64,000 nt of DNA from Prorocentrum cordatum (Eukaryota; Sar; Dinophyceae; Prorocentrales; Prorocentraceae), in contig CAUYUJ010015515.1 of NCBI GenBank assembly GCA_963575745.1, forward strand, positions 106,393 to 170,392. Reading direction: 5' to 3'. Position numbers and translations under genes: made by a program. The number at the start of each line of letters is the position of its first letter. Position 1 is the stretch's first letter. A model generated the notes under the pieces. It did no database searches and was not told the DNA's origin. It worked only from the letters and a program-made list of their open reading frames with translations. Positions 1-10,399 of this stretch are shown piece after piece.

Positions 1-19
1 TCCCCCTTCCCCTTTTCCT

Positions 20-1013
20 TATGAATAATTTCTTCCTGTCGCACCCCAAGACGTGTCGGTAAGGCGGGCCAGGCGTTTCGCTTCAGATTTCCTCACCATC
101 TATGCCTCTGAAGCTTCACATTGCAACAACTTCACGGATGGAGGGTGGGTCGTTTTCCAAATGTGGTTCTCGCCTTGTCGCCGCGAACATTCGTTCCAAA
201 AGTTTGCAAGAGTTTCCCGGATGGAGGGCGGGTGATTTCAAGATGTGGCCTTCACTTCAGCGCCGTGCATATTTACATTCCAAGCTCGCAAGAGCTTCAC
301 GGATGGAGGGCGCGCCGTTTTCAAAGTGTGGCTCTCGCTTCAGCACCGCATACATTAGTTTAAAGCTTTCGTGTAAGGCCTTCACGGATGGAGGCCTGTT
401 GGTCTTCAGAATGTTGTTCTCGTGTTAGCTCTGCGCATACTCGTTTCAAACTTTGCAGGAGCATCACGGATGGATGGCAGCTGGTCTTCAAGATGTGGCT
501 CTCGCTTTAACGTTGTGTACATTCGCTGCAAAATATCACTGACGTTTTACAGATGGAGAGGTGCTATGTTTCAAAGGGCGATCCTCGCGTTAGCGCCGCG
601 CACGTGAGTCTTAAAAGTTCGCGAGAGCTTCACGGGTGAAGGGCGGGTGGTTTTTTCAAGATGGTTCTCGCTTCAGCGCCGCGCACATTCGTGTCAAAAT
701 GCTGCAGTGGTTTTGTGAATGGAGGGCGGGTAGGGCTGCCAGGGCGCAACAGTCACGTTGATTCTCGTGGTTGACCTCCCAAGAATGGTGCTCTGGCAGG
801 ATGCAGGATCGACAGGACGCAACAGTAAAGTTGATTCGCGGCGTTGAGGTCAAAGAGGTGTGTTTTGGCACGGTTTGAAGATTCTCAGGCGATTGTCTTC
901 CAACGGGCACCTTCCAGCAGTGAAAATAAATTGTTAGGGACCTACGACATGGAAACTTAGAGGGAGGACTTATTGCAACATCGTTGCAGCGTCTTGAATT
1001 TACACTGGTCCTC
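20..1013 (+). repeat. R1 composite repeat, copy a (complete)
   Basis: This modular repeat occurs four times in the window. The head (about 20-115) starts near TTCCTGTCGCACCCC. A tandem array of about eight diverged 83-bp units follows (about 115-720), each with a CTTCACGGATGGAGG box and a box like CGCCGCGCACATTCGT. Next comes a module with GTTGATTCGCGGCGTTGAGG (about 740-890), then a tail with GGTTGTCTTCCAA-like sequence ending in TTTACACTGGTCCTC. The same order is seen at 33418-34107, and without the head at 10400-11320. The tail runs directly into TCC repeats. All reading frames here are short or unconvincing, so I take it as non-coding. Confidence 0.8.
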
Positions 1014-1138
1014 TTTTTCGCCTCCTCCTCCTCCTTCTCTTCCTCGTTGCCCGCCTCAAGCAGCTTCGGTGGCACGGCGGGCCAGGCCTGGCCGCCCTGG
1101 CGTAAGGCGGATTCGGGACTTTCTCCTCAACACGTGCG

Positions 1139-1660
<522 letters not shown>

Positions 1661-1790
1661 CTCCTCCCCCGCGTTCTCTCACCTCCGCACTGCCCGGTTC
1701 ACAAACAGCGCCGCTGACAATCACAAAATTGACCCCCGCCGCAGGCGGTCGCCGCGCCGAGAAAAGCCACTGCAGCGCAGGGTGTCCGTC

Positions 1791-2017
1791 GTACGGTCGG
1801 GGACCTTCGGATAGCGTGTCGCTCAGCCGGTTCTAGCCCACCGCGCTTTGGAGCGGCACGCTATCCACTTCGACTTCGCGGTCCCGAGGTGTCAACGTCC
1901 CGAGCCTTTCCGAGCCTCTCACCCCGCAGAGCGCAGCGACACGCTATCCACTCGCAAGGCATAGCGTCTTGCCAGGGCCGCCGGGGCGACACGCCATCCA
2001 AAAGTTCCCGACCGTAG
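1791..2017. mobile_element. Foldback (MITE-like) element, copy 1
   Basis: The ends are inverted repeats of about 32 bases: GTACGGTCGGGGACC...GCGTGTCGC at 1791-1822, with its complement at about 1985-2017 and a few mismatches. Inside are further copies of GCGACACGCTATCCA in both orientations. A second copy of the interior lies at about 57125-57265, inside the copia pseudogene, sharing CAACGTCCCGAG and GCCGGTTCT blocks. I see no transposase, so if mobile it would be non-autonomous. Confidence 0.6.
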
Positions 2018-3205
2018 AGGATGGCCCCCCGGCCGATTGCTACCCAGCGCAGGGTGGCCGTTGTAGATGATGGACCTGCAGCTGGTCATGGACCGTGGAG
2101 CCGGCTGGGGGTCTGAGGTGGCCCAGCCGTGCTTCCAGCCAGCAAGGAGGGGCGGGCAGGTTCGAGGCGCTGTGCTCGGGAAGGCTCTTTGCCGTTTTCG
2201 GCCTCCGGGTTCTGTCAGAGGCGACAATAGGGGCGAATAGCCCAAGGGAGAGCAATACATGTATTCAGGTGCGCCGATGATCTATGTCTTCGAAAAGGCT
2301 CCCGGGCGAATGCGTGGAATGCCCGCCCCTGGGCTATTCGCCCCCCTCGTCGCAACCGAGTCCGTGTTCAAGCCCCGGGATGCTGAAAAACGGATCCATG
2401 GTGAGAAGTTTCACCAGGTGTACCCCGGGCGGGATCTGGGGACCGAGTTTGAGCGGACTCGGCCCCCCCCTCTCCTGACCCTGGGGCCCCGAACAGTGCA
2501 GCCCCCCGGCCGCCTCCCAAGACCTGCAGCTGGCACTGCGTCACGTTCGGGGCACCCGCGGGATGTGTGCCCTGTGGCCCGGCTTCGCTCCGCGGCGCAC
2601 CCGTGGCTGCGTAACTTGCACTCGTGCTGCTCGATTTCCAGCGCGCACTGCCTCTTCGGAGTCGTTCGTTGCTGTGGGAAGCACACGCGTTACGACACGC
2701 AGGAATCGAGCACACATCTTTTCGGCCGTGGCTGCTGCCTTGCAACTGATGACAAGCGCATGCGTTAGTCCCACTGGGGACGTCGATTTCTACAGCTCGG
2801 ATCAAATACGTCGTTGCTGGACGGGCAGATCATCGGTCACCTGAAGCTGACCACCAGCTACGTCACACACTGCACACCCCTGGCAAGATCACTTGCCTGC
2901 TGCCGAAGATCCGACCTTCACATTGCATTCATGCTCGCTTGGACGCATTGTGGCGCCGCTGGTACGGTGCACGTCACGAGCGTTGGCGGCTAGCTACTCG
3001 TGCTTGGAGGCCGGCTACTCACGAGTGCAAAAGCCGCGGTTGCGAAAGCGCATTGCACAGTGATGCTATTGACTTGCGTCGAGAGAGTCTCCACCACTGT
3101 TTCTCCAGTTTCTCGGCGGAGGGCCCGATCACGGCGTCCACGCCGTTACCGTGTTTGTTCGTCTTCTGCGCCGCGGTTCCCCTCCTCCTGGTGACCACGC
3201 CCACG
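2018..3205. other. No recognisable gene or repeat
   Basis: GC-rich unique-looking sequence. The phrase GGGCGAATAGCCCA at about 2231 and its near complement GGGCTATTCGCCCCC at 2331 form a loose inverted pair about 100 bases apart. Short open frames occur on both strands, but none has a family I recognise or a reading frame that stands out. Confidence 0.4.
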
Positions 3206-3209
3206 GCAG

Positions 3210-3420
3210 GTTCGCATCGTGTCGACAAGCGGCGACCCCGCCGCCGGCGTTCAACGTTGAACGCCGCCAGCGACCCAGGATCAGTCGATGTTGAACGACC
3301 TGACGTTTCGGAAACGGCCGATCGTTCAAGGTTTAGCGGTCCCCGCGGTGTCAGAAAGCAGCGCCAGGGTCGACACGACACGAACCCGCCGCAACACGTC
3401 GTTCAGACCAACTCCGCACT
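3210..3420 (+). repeat. R200 dispersed repeat, copy 1
   Basis: About 200 bases that align by eye with 6750-6930 and partly with 21040-21180. Shared blocks are GGCGACCCC, AACGCCGCCAG, GATCGTTC and CACGACACGA. This copy contains a perfect 20-base palindrome, GGCGTTCAACGTTGAACGCC, at 3246-3265; copy 2 has a diverged version at about 6783. Confidence 0.7.
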
Positions 3421-3610
3421 CCGCTTCAAAATCATGCTGCAGGCGCGGGCGACGTTGACCGTGCTGACCCTGCTCGTGATGATGCGCCTGCCGGGCGGGG
3501 GAAGCACACGCCTCAGCACAGCGCGCGCGTGCTCTGTCGGGTGGCTGCCCCGAACTTTGCGGCGGCCCCCCGGCTGGGTCACTTCGGAAATCAGCGCAGA
3601 TGCCCCGAAA

Positions 3611-3662
3611 CAGCTTCGCCAGTCCAGTGCTGCGGGAATGCAGCATTGGACTGGCGAAGCTG
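3611..3662. other. Strong stem-loop, 23-bp arms
   Basis: CAGCTTCGCCAGTCCAGTGC begins the left arm at 3611. The right arm 3640-3662 is its complement with one difference, and the loop GGGAAT is six bases. The pairing continues imperfectly outward for about 20 bases on each side. It could be a short foldback repeat or a structured RNA; no other copy was seen. Confidence 0.6.
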
Positions 3663-3993
3663 CGCCGCAAATCGGCACAGAACCCCCGACGACGGCGGCG
3701 ACGGCGGCGACGACCCACCGACGAAGCTGCGGACGCCGCATGGGGGGGTGGAGGGGCCTCGCCACTCGGCCTCGGCGTGGCGGAGGTGCTGCCCTGGGTG
3801 GTGTCGCAGCTCTGCTGGTGCCCGGCTGGGCCAGGCTACCACGTCCTGACGACCACCGCTCGGAAGCTCCAAGAAAAGAGGGACGGTGACCACAACGCGT
3901 GGCGAGTCGGAAGGGACTCGGGGTGGCCGCGCGAGCTTGGGACTTGGGTCGTTTTACGAGGACTTCTCGGAGGCCCAGGGACTGAGGCCTCGA

Positions 3994-4087
3994 GGGTCCC
4001 AAAGTGGGGCGGTGACGGACCGTGCGGTGAGGTCTTTAGGGGGTTCGAAATTACCGCATGGTCTGTCACCGCACTGCTTTGGGACCC
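3994..4087. other. Imperfect inverted repeat, 35-bp arms
   Basis: Left arm 3994-4028 and right arm 4053-4087 both begin, on their own strands, with GGGTCCCAAAG and share GCGGTGAC and the end TGCGGT. By eye, 30 of 35 positions pair. The spacer is 24 bases. A short non-autonomous foldback element is likely. Confidence 0.55.
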
Positions 4088-4099
4088 CCAGGCCGCGCC

Positions 4100-4890
4100 C
4101 GACATCCACACGGCGAGCGACCCCACGAGCCTCGAGCCCGTGCAGGCCGCAGCTTCGCGGCATGAGGGTCCCCCTGGCGCCACGTAGTTCCCGCAGACAC
4201 GCTCGGTAACAATGTTGCCACCAAGAGACTTGACTCGACCAAATTCAAACACCGCGGCACAGGCATCACAATTCCAGCAGAGCCTTCCCATGCTGGCGCC
4301 CAAGGGACAATTAACACGGCGGACCCAACTGACCAGGAGAGCGCCACGAAGGGTAAGAAATAAGCACGTTGAGAAAAAGAGCAAGAAAGCCAGTAATACC
4401 ACCTCTGCAGACACCATGGCCAGTGACCATGCTGGAGATCCGACTCTCGTCGATGGCCATTGAATGTGACGTTGATGAAAACGTCCGACCACGATGACTC
4501 CCGAGCCGCAGCGACCTGAGCGGCATCCTCGTGCAGGTACTATCAGTCCCAAGAAACCGTTCACGCTCCGAAGCAGAGTAGGCAGCCGAAATGCACGGAT
4601 AGCTTACAAGCGAGCCTCGCTTGTGAGCAGCACGTATGTAATGTGGTGCCGTTGCCTTCTGCCTGCTGTGTCAGACAGGCGAACGGCATGACATGACATT
4701 CGCGTTGACTGCCGCTACCAATTCCCATCGTCTATGACAAGTGAGTCCAGGCTCTTCAGCAAGCGGGTTCCACACAATTTTTCATCAGCGCCAGGACCTG
4801 CTTCATTTGGAAGCAGCGCGAAGCCGTTCTCTCTTGAGCGCCGGCGTGGCGCGATGATAAGGTGGTACACGGTGGTGATTCTCCTCCTCA
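4100..4890. other. No recognisable gene
   Basis: No protein family, tandem repeat or RNA gene was recognised here. Base composition is somewhat less GC-rich than the surroundings. Open frames on both strands are short. Confidence 0.4.
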
Positions 4891-4894
4891 TCCT

Positions 4895-4975
4895 CATCCC
4901 CTCCTCCTCCTCCTCCTCCTCCGCCTCCTCCGCCTCCTCCTCCTCCTCCTTCTCTTCCTCCCTCCTCTCCTCCAC
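4895..4975. repeat. (TCC)n microsatellite, impure
   Basis: TCC triplets with occasional CGCC and TTC variants. They give long Ser, Leu, Arg or Glu runs in all frames that should not be read as protein. Confidence 0.9.
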
Positions 4976-5188
4976 TTGCATCTTCCGGGCCAAAAAACTT
5001 GCGCCTCCCGCTGCTGCGACCCCGCCAACAAGGACCCTAAGTCGCGCCAGTCGGCTGACCACTCCATGGCCTTCATCGTGTCGCGGATTCTGGTGAAGGC
5101 GCCGGCAGGAGGAGAGGGGAGAGAGAAGAGGAGGGCGGTCGGGCGCATCGACCGAGACCCCGTCGAAGTTATGAGAAAAACGCGACGG

Positions 5189-5290
5189 AAGGTTCTTCGC
5201 CATTTTCGGCCTCTGGAGGCCCTCACCGGGCCCTGGGACCGTCAAAAAACGACTCGGGATAAAAAGCCGGTCCCGGGGAATGGGTCAAAG
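5189..5290 (+). repeat. E dispersed repeat, copy 1
   Basis: Shows CGCCATTTTCGGCCTC, GGGCCCTGGGACCGTC, ACGACTCGGGAT and CCGGTCCC in order. The same order is found on the plus strand at 20495-20640, 46915-47075 and (partly) 61160-61260, and on the minus strand at 57500-57610, 17950-18060 and 18230-18350. The tail after it, CTGGGGCTTGACGTCA, resembles the tail of the 61160 copy. Confidence 0.7.
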
Positions 5291-5684
5291 ACCTCTGGGG
5301 CTTGACGTCATGAGAAAAGCATGACGTCGGGGGTCTGGGGAGAGGGGTGGGAGGATTGAGGGGATGGGGTGGGGGGATGTCATGGCTGGGGCCATGGCAT
5401 CTCCCAGACTGCATGGCCCCCTCTGCCCCTCTTTCCTCCTTCCGCACGTTCCCCTCTTTCCTCCTTCCGCACGTTCCCCCAGGCCCGCCCCCCCCGTCAT
5501 CCTCGCGCATCCCTCGGACCATGATGCGCTGACCCCCCCTTCTTCCCCCGAGTGGAGGGGGAGATCGGTCGTTCGGTCGGTTGGTCGCGGGCCACGAGGG
5601 GCCTGGTCACTTGAGCCCTCCTATGGGGGGAGAGGGACAGAGGCTACTCTCAGGCCAGGAGGAAGGAGGGGGGGGGGAGGCAGC

Positions 5685-6152
5685 AGAGGGCTGGTGAAGG
5701 CCCAGGCGGCGGGGAAAGTCCCGTCCACCATGGACGCGGCGTGGATGGAGCTGATGTTGTCGCCGTACGACTACGGCAAGGACGCGCTCTACGACGCAGC
5801 AACCCGGGAACTCATGGGGAAGATCACCTTCTCGCACGGCGGTCCGGAGTACGATGCCAAGTACCCCGATGGGATTCCGACCTCCATCGACATCACGCTG
5901 AAGGGCGGGAAGAAGATCTCCAGCGGCCTCGTGATGTACCCGTCGGGCCATGCGCGCAACGCCACGGCCGACCTGCGGGCCATCCTCGCCCACAAGAACC
6001 GGATGCTGGGCGACATCGTCTTCGCCGACCGGAGCACGGTCGACGGCCTCGTGGGCCGGCTGGCGGGGCTGAAGGGCGCGAGCGCGGCAGAGGTCTCGGC
6101 GGTCTACGACTTCGACTGGAGCTCCATGCGGTCCCACCCCTGCATCGACTGA
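5685..6152 (+). CDS. MmgE/PrpD-like protein, C-terminal exon (partial)
   Basis: The reading frame ending at the TGA at 6150-6152 gives about 155 residues with G/C-rich third codon positions. Motifs AALYDAAT-like, EYDAKYPDGIPTS, GLVMYPSGHARN and an ILAHKNRMLG segment resemble, from memory, the C-terminal part of the MmgE/PrpD family (2-methylcitrate dehydratase and relatives, which dehydrate tricarboxylic acids in propionate metabolism). The catalytic N-terminal domain, several hundred residues in the family, is absent. The frame remains open upstream to 5364, but there the sequence is low-complexity and unlike the family. I therefore place the exon start near an AG at about 5685, and treat the ATG at 5730 as internal. 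It could be the last exon of a split gene, or a truncated copy. The family call is likely; enzyme activity cannot be inferred. Confidence 0.6.
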   Translation, partial: RGLVKAQAAGKVPSTMDAAWMELMLSPYDYGKDALYDAATRELMGKITFSHGGPEYDAKYPDGIPTSIDITLKGGKKISSGLVMYPSGHARNATADLRAILAHKNRMLGDIVFADRSTVDGLVGRLAGLKGASAAEVSAVYDFDWSSMRSHPCID

Positions 6153-6247
6153 GCCCGAGCGGGCACGCGAGCGGCGTCCTCGGAGGCCGAGGGGCCCCGT
6201 CCGTGCACATCGATTGGGTCGGAGCGGGCACGCGAGGGGCATCCGCA
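6147..6247 (+). repeat. Tandem duplication across the stop codon
   Basis: The block GAGCGGGCACGCGAGCGG at about 6157 recurs about 64 bases later with few changes. The first copy begins before the stop codon of the PrpD-like exon, so the duplication covers the end of the coding sequence and the start of the 3' region. Confidence 0.6.
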
Positions 6248-6254
6248 CGTAGCG

Positions 6255-6745
6255 GGCCTCTCATCCCGCGGCTTCTGCGCGGCCAGCGCCTTTAGGACTC
6301 CTGGCCAGCCATGGTCTGCCCAAGGGGGCTCCGTGGTCCTTTTCGTCCCCGTTCTCGCTGGCATGCCGTGGAGGCGATAGGCCCGAAGCGCCAGCTCGAG
6401 CAGCTGCGCACCAGCGATGGGAAGGCAGCAGAAGGAGCAACGGTGGGGAAGGGGCACGCTGTGCGACGCTGCACCTCACAGCCAGTTCGGAGGGAAGGGG
6501 GGAAAGGGCGGAGGCGTGCCGCTGGAGGTCCCTGTCCCTGCAGGTCTCTCTGGGGGGTCTCCAGAGATCCCCAGAGACCCCCAGAGGCTTCTCAGGGTCC
6601 TGGGAGGGCCAAGACATCCCGAAGTTTCGGTCGCCGCTCCCCGATCGTAGTCCCCAGACATCCGACGTCACGATTCTGCTCGACACGGGGTCCCCAGAAG
6701 TCCAGACCCTTTCTCCAGGGCCGACGTTTCGCCCCGAGTACGGCA
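6255..6745. other. No recognisable gene
   Basis: Contains a short purine/pyrimidine-rich stretch, GGTCTCCAGAGATCC, at about 6554, a version of which is also at about 23086. No protein family or RNA gene was recognised. Confidence 0.35.
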
Positions 6746-6749
6746 GGTT

Positions 6750-6930
6750 CGGGCAGTATCGATGCGGTGGCGACCCCAGCGCGGGCGTTCAAAGTTAAAC
6801 GCCGCCAGTGGCCCGGAGTCGGCCGACATCGCAGGATCTGCGCTGTCAGGAAGCTGCGATCGTTCGAGGCTGAACGGTCAAGGCCACATCAAAACCAGCG
6901 CCGAAGTCCTCACGACACGAGCTTGCTGTA
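6750..6930 (+). repeat. R200 dispersed repeat, copy 2
   Basis: Aligns with 3210-3420 along its whole length and, from GAGTCGGCCGA at 6816 to GATCGTTCGAGG, with copy 3 at about 21079-21132. Confidence 0.7.
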
Positions 6931-7138
6931 TTCGTGTGGTTCTCCCCTGGTCCGGCCAGGGTCCCCCGAGGCCGAAAGCAGTGGAGCAGATCGCCCTGAC
7001 ATCCCAAGGCCGTCAGATGCTTGGGTCCTCGAGGCACGCCTCCGCCCAACGGCTCGCGCAGCCGCCTTTGAGCGCTCCCCTCCCAGGAAGCGCTCCTCCT
7101 CCTCCTCCTCCTCCTCCTCCCCTGCGCTCCAAGCTAAA

Positions 7139-7293
7139 GTCGGGCCTGTCCCTTTACAGGAGGAATATTCAAAAATGATTTTAAAAAATAGTCTGGGGAC
7201 GATTTTTCTTGCACTTGTTTTACCAGTTTGGAATATTTCTTGGGTATTTTTAATTTTTCGTCGAAAATCGGCCTGTAGGGGGACATGCCCGAC
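7139..7293. mobile_element. AT-rich MITE-like element with 22-bp inverted ends
   Basis: Left end 7139-7160 begins GTCGGGCCTGTCCC and ends TACAGG. Right end 7272-7293 is its complement, with 19 of 22 positions matching. The 110-base interior is strikingly AT-rich (runs of A and T, two GGAATATT-type motifs) in otherwise GC-rich DNA, and the inner ends also pair imperfectly. There is no coding capacity and no clear target-site duplication. Confidence 0.6.
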
Positions 7294-7458
7294 CAAACTC
7301 TAGGCGACGCCGCGGTCCCCCGGCGCTCCGGGGCAGCTGGGTCGGGCATCGCACCTCCAGGGTTCGATGCTGGAGCCGTCTGCGGGTCTGACCCTCCCCC
7401 CTCCCCCCGCTTGCCCCTTCCCTCGCATGGAGGGTTTCTCCGAAGGGCTCAGGCGACC

Positions 7459-7650
7459 CGTCCTCCTCCTCCTCCTCCTCCTACTCCTCCTCCCTCCTCC
7501 TCCTCCTCCTCCTCCTCCTCCTCCTCCTCCTCCTCCTCATCCTCCTCCTCCTCCCCCTCCTCCTCCTCCTCCTCCTCCTCCTCCTCCTCCTCCTCCTCCT
7601 CCTCCTCCTCCTCCTCCTCCTCCTCCTCGTCCTCCTCCTCCTCGGGTCGC
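7459..7650. repeat. (TCC)n microsatellite
   Basis: About 190 bases of nearly pure TCC with rare TCA and TCG variants. A shorter TCC run also lies at 7092-7130, just before the AT-rich element. Confidence 0.95.
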
Positions 7651-7654
7651 CTGC

Positions 7655-8200
7655 GGCCCCAGGGGAAACCGTGCACCCCCTCCCGCGCGACCCCCCACCC
7701 CCGCTTCTTCCTTGCCTCGCCCGCCCGCCTGCCTCCCGCACACCCTTCACCCCTGCCCCGTTTCACCCAAGCGTTTCTCGTTTGTCCCTTTTTGCCATGG
7801 CTTTGGATCGCACGCCAGTGTTGCGGCGGGCATTGGTTATCCCTTCAATGTCTCCACCTGTTTTTCAGGCAGTTTGGGTTCAGCAGTTTCGTCGCCTGGG
7901 CCCAGTGCGCACGCTCCCATGCTCAGCGCGCTCAGGCCCAGCTCGGATCGGGGTAGTGGCCGATCGTATGTTGGCTGGGGGTTATCCCTGGAAGCTCTGC
8001 TTTGCTATTTGTGATATCAGGGTGCCATCCCCCTTCTAATCGCAGGAAGTAGAGGGGTGCCGAGGAAGAGCCCCCCCGAACGCCAGCTCGGGGAAGTCTA
8101 CCCTCCACGCCCCCGCCTCCTAATCATCATTCGCCCGCTCCCTATCAAGAGAGCCCTTCTCCGCATCAAGATAAGTTTAGACAGTCAAGCAAGGATGGAG
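7655..8200. other. No recognisable gene
   Basis: Unique-looking sequence between microsatellites. Open frames here are extensions of the TCC run and show no recognisable domain. Confidence 0.35.
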
Positions 8201-8204
8201 GAGA

Positions 8205-8480
8205 GGGTTGAGGGTTAAGGGGGAAGGGGAGGAGGAAGGGGGTGATAAGGATGATATGAGAAACAGGAGGAGGCGCCTGAACACAACCACGACGAGGACG
8301 ACGCACAGCAGAATGACTAAGATGAGAAAGAGGAGGAGGAGGAGGAGGAGGAGGAGGAGGAGGAGGAGGAGGAAGAAGAAGAAGAAGAAGAAGAAGAAAA
8401 AGACGGAGAGAGGACACGAAGAAGGAGGAAGAGGGGAGGTGAGGGGGCTGGGAAAGGTGCAGAGAAAGGAGGAAGAGGAC
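8205..8480. repeat. Purine-rich tract with (GGA)n-(GAA)n core
   Basis: The pure core at 8330-8400 switches from GGA to GAA triplets. The flanks are purine-rich and irregular. Confidence 0.9.
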
Positions 8481-8711
8481 TAGAGGAAGAGGGAACGAAT
8501 AATGCCCAATCTTAGTTCCCCCTGTGAAACGAGTGCTGCAACACCTGAGGACGGCCCCTGAAAGAGGACGGTCGTCCTCCCCCCACCCTTTCCTTCCCCA
8601 TCCCATCTTCCTTCCTCCTTCCTCCTTCTCTTCCGCATCCTCTTCCTCCTTCGTATCCCCCTCCTCACCTCCTCCTCCTCCTCCTCCTCCGTCTCCTCCT
8701 CCATCCGTTTT

Positions 8712-8930
8712 CATTGTAAGTAAACAACCCCTCTCTGTCGCACCCCTGGACGTGTCGGTAGGCCAGGCCGGGCGTTTCGCTCGAGGCTTTCTCATCATTT
8801 CCGATACTGAAGCTTGAGATCTACAACACATTTAAGATGCGGCTCCCGAGGTAGCGCCGCGCACATTCGTCTTAAACGTTGGCAAAAGCCTCAAGGATGA
8901 AGGACTGGCCCCTTTCAAAATGTCCAGCTG
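8712..8930 (+). repeat. R1 composite repeat, copy b (truncated)
   Basis: Contains the R1 head (CTCTGTCGCACCCC at about 8735, GGGCGTTTCGCTC at 8769) and about one and a half 83-bp units (AGCGCCGCGCACATTCGT at 8852). It then breaks off. It begins right after the TCC run at 8668-8703, repeating the pattern that R1 starts at TCC repeats. Confidence 0.75.
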
Positions 8931-9066
8931 CCCGCTGCAAACCTCGCCACCGTGCCTATGCAACAGCGCAGCGGGAAGAAGACTGAGTGCAGCAGCGGCG
9001 CAATTCAGACGAGTAGTCTGCATTTGGGCGGGCCGTGATCCCGACCTCGTTTTCGTGCGCGCGATA

Positions 9067-9125
9067 GGGAGGAGGAGGAGGAGGAGGAGGAGGAGGAGGA
9101 GGAGGAGGAGGAGGAGGAGGCGGAG
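9067..9125. repeat. (GGA)n microsatellite
   Basis: Pure GGA triplets, directly followed by GA-rich sequence and then the GGCCGTCTTGG minisatellite. Confidence 0.95.
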
Positions 9126-9149
9126 AGGCGGAGAGGGAGAAAATGAGGA

Positions 9150-10240
9150 TGAGGAGAAGAAGGCCTCCTGGGGAACTCGTGGGGCCTCTTGGGGGCCTCT
9201 TGGGGGCCTCCTGGGCCGTCTTAGGGAGCTCATGTTGGGGGCCTCTGTAGGCTGGGTTGGTGCCCTCTTGAAGCGGTTCACGGCCGTCTTGGGGCGTTTT
9301 TAGGAGCTTGCTGTGCGATCTTTGGGTCCTCTTGGGCCGACTTGGGGCCCTTTGGGGGGCCTCTTCGGCTGTTTTGGAGCTATATTGGAGGCTTCTTGGA
9401 AGCATATTGGACGTCTTGGGTGGTCGGAAACCCGCACAGGCGAGACCCTCAAAATCTGTCAAACACCCGAGGGAAATCAATGGTTTGGGCCTCCTCGGGC
9501 TCTCCAGGAGGGCCTCTTCCTCTTGGGCCGTCTTGTGGGCTTCTTGATATGCCTTGATGTTGTTTTGGGAGCCTCTTGAGCCGTCGACCATCTTGGCGTC
9601 ATCTTGGCTGCCTTGAAAGCCGTCCTGGAGGCCATGAGGCTCCCAATGAAGGCCTCAAGACAAATCAAGAGGCCCCCAAGGCGGCCCAAGGGGCCTCCCA
9701 GAGGCCATCCAGGAGAGCCCGAGGAGGTCAACACCATTGATTACACTACGGTTGCTTGAAGGGTTGTGAGGTTCTGCCATGTCTGGGTTTCCGTCCGCTC
9801 ACGACAACCCAGGAGGCCTTGCTGGGCCGGCTTACTGCTCCCTTGAAGTGCTTCAAGGCCGTCGTGGGGCCCTCGTTGGACGATCTTTGGGTCCTCTTGG
9901 GCCGATTTGGGGTCCTCTTGAGGGCCTCTTGGGCAGTCTTAGAGCTATCTTGGAGGCCTCTTGGAACCCTCTTGGGCCGTCTCGGGTGGTCGGAAACCCG
10001 AAATGACGAGAACCTTTTGATCAAAACCCAAGGGAAAATCGGGCTCTCCAGGAAGGCCTCTTGAAGCTGTCTCGGGCCGTCTTGGGGGCCTCTCGGGCAG
10101 TCTCCAGGCCGCTTTGGGCAATCTTGAGCCGTCTTTGAGGTTCCCTTGAGAGGCTTTTGAACTGTCTTGGGCCATCTTAAGCAGGATTATTGTCGTCATG
10201 GTTGTCTTGGAGGTCATCTTGGCCGTCTCGAGGCCGACAA
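9150..10240 (+). repeat. GGCCGTCTTGG minisatellite, block 1
   Basis: Degenerate units of about 10-20 bases around CTTGGGCCGTCTTGGAGGCC. A longer embedded motif, beginning GTCGGAAACCCG and ending near AAATC...GGGCTCTCC, interrupts the array at about 9420-9520, and in shorter form at about 9990-10060. Part of the block (about 9600-9740) is in reverse orientation. The open frames reflect a lack of stop codons in the repeat. Confidence 0.85.
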
Positions 10241-10399
10241 GACCGCCAGAAAGCAATTTCAGAGCGGGCGGCGCTTTAGGGTGGCCTGTGGGCCTGGGGG
10301 CGGGGTCTTTCACAATGTTACAAGGCACCCCATCAGACAACACATAGCATTCTAGCACGCCCACTCCTTGCAAGCACGGTGGCGGATGGTTATTGTCTT

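Noticed and set aside
7345-7380. tRNA T-arm-like CCAGGGTTCGATGCTGG
   Set aside because: No acceptor stem, D-arm or anticodon arm could be fitted upstream.
8330-8400. GGAGGA runs as ribosome-binding sites
   Set aside because: Eukaryotic nuclear DNA; these are microsatellites.
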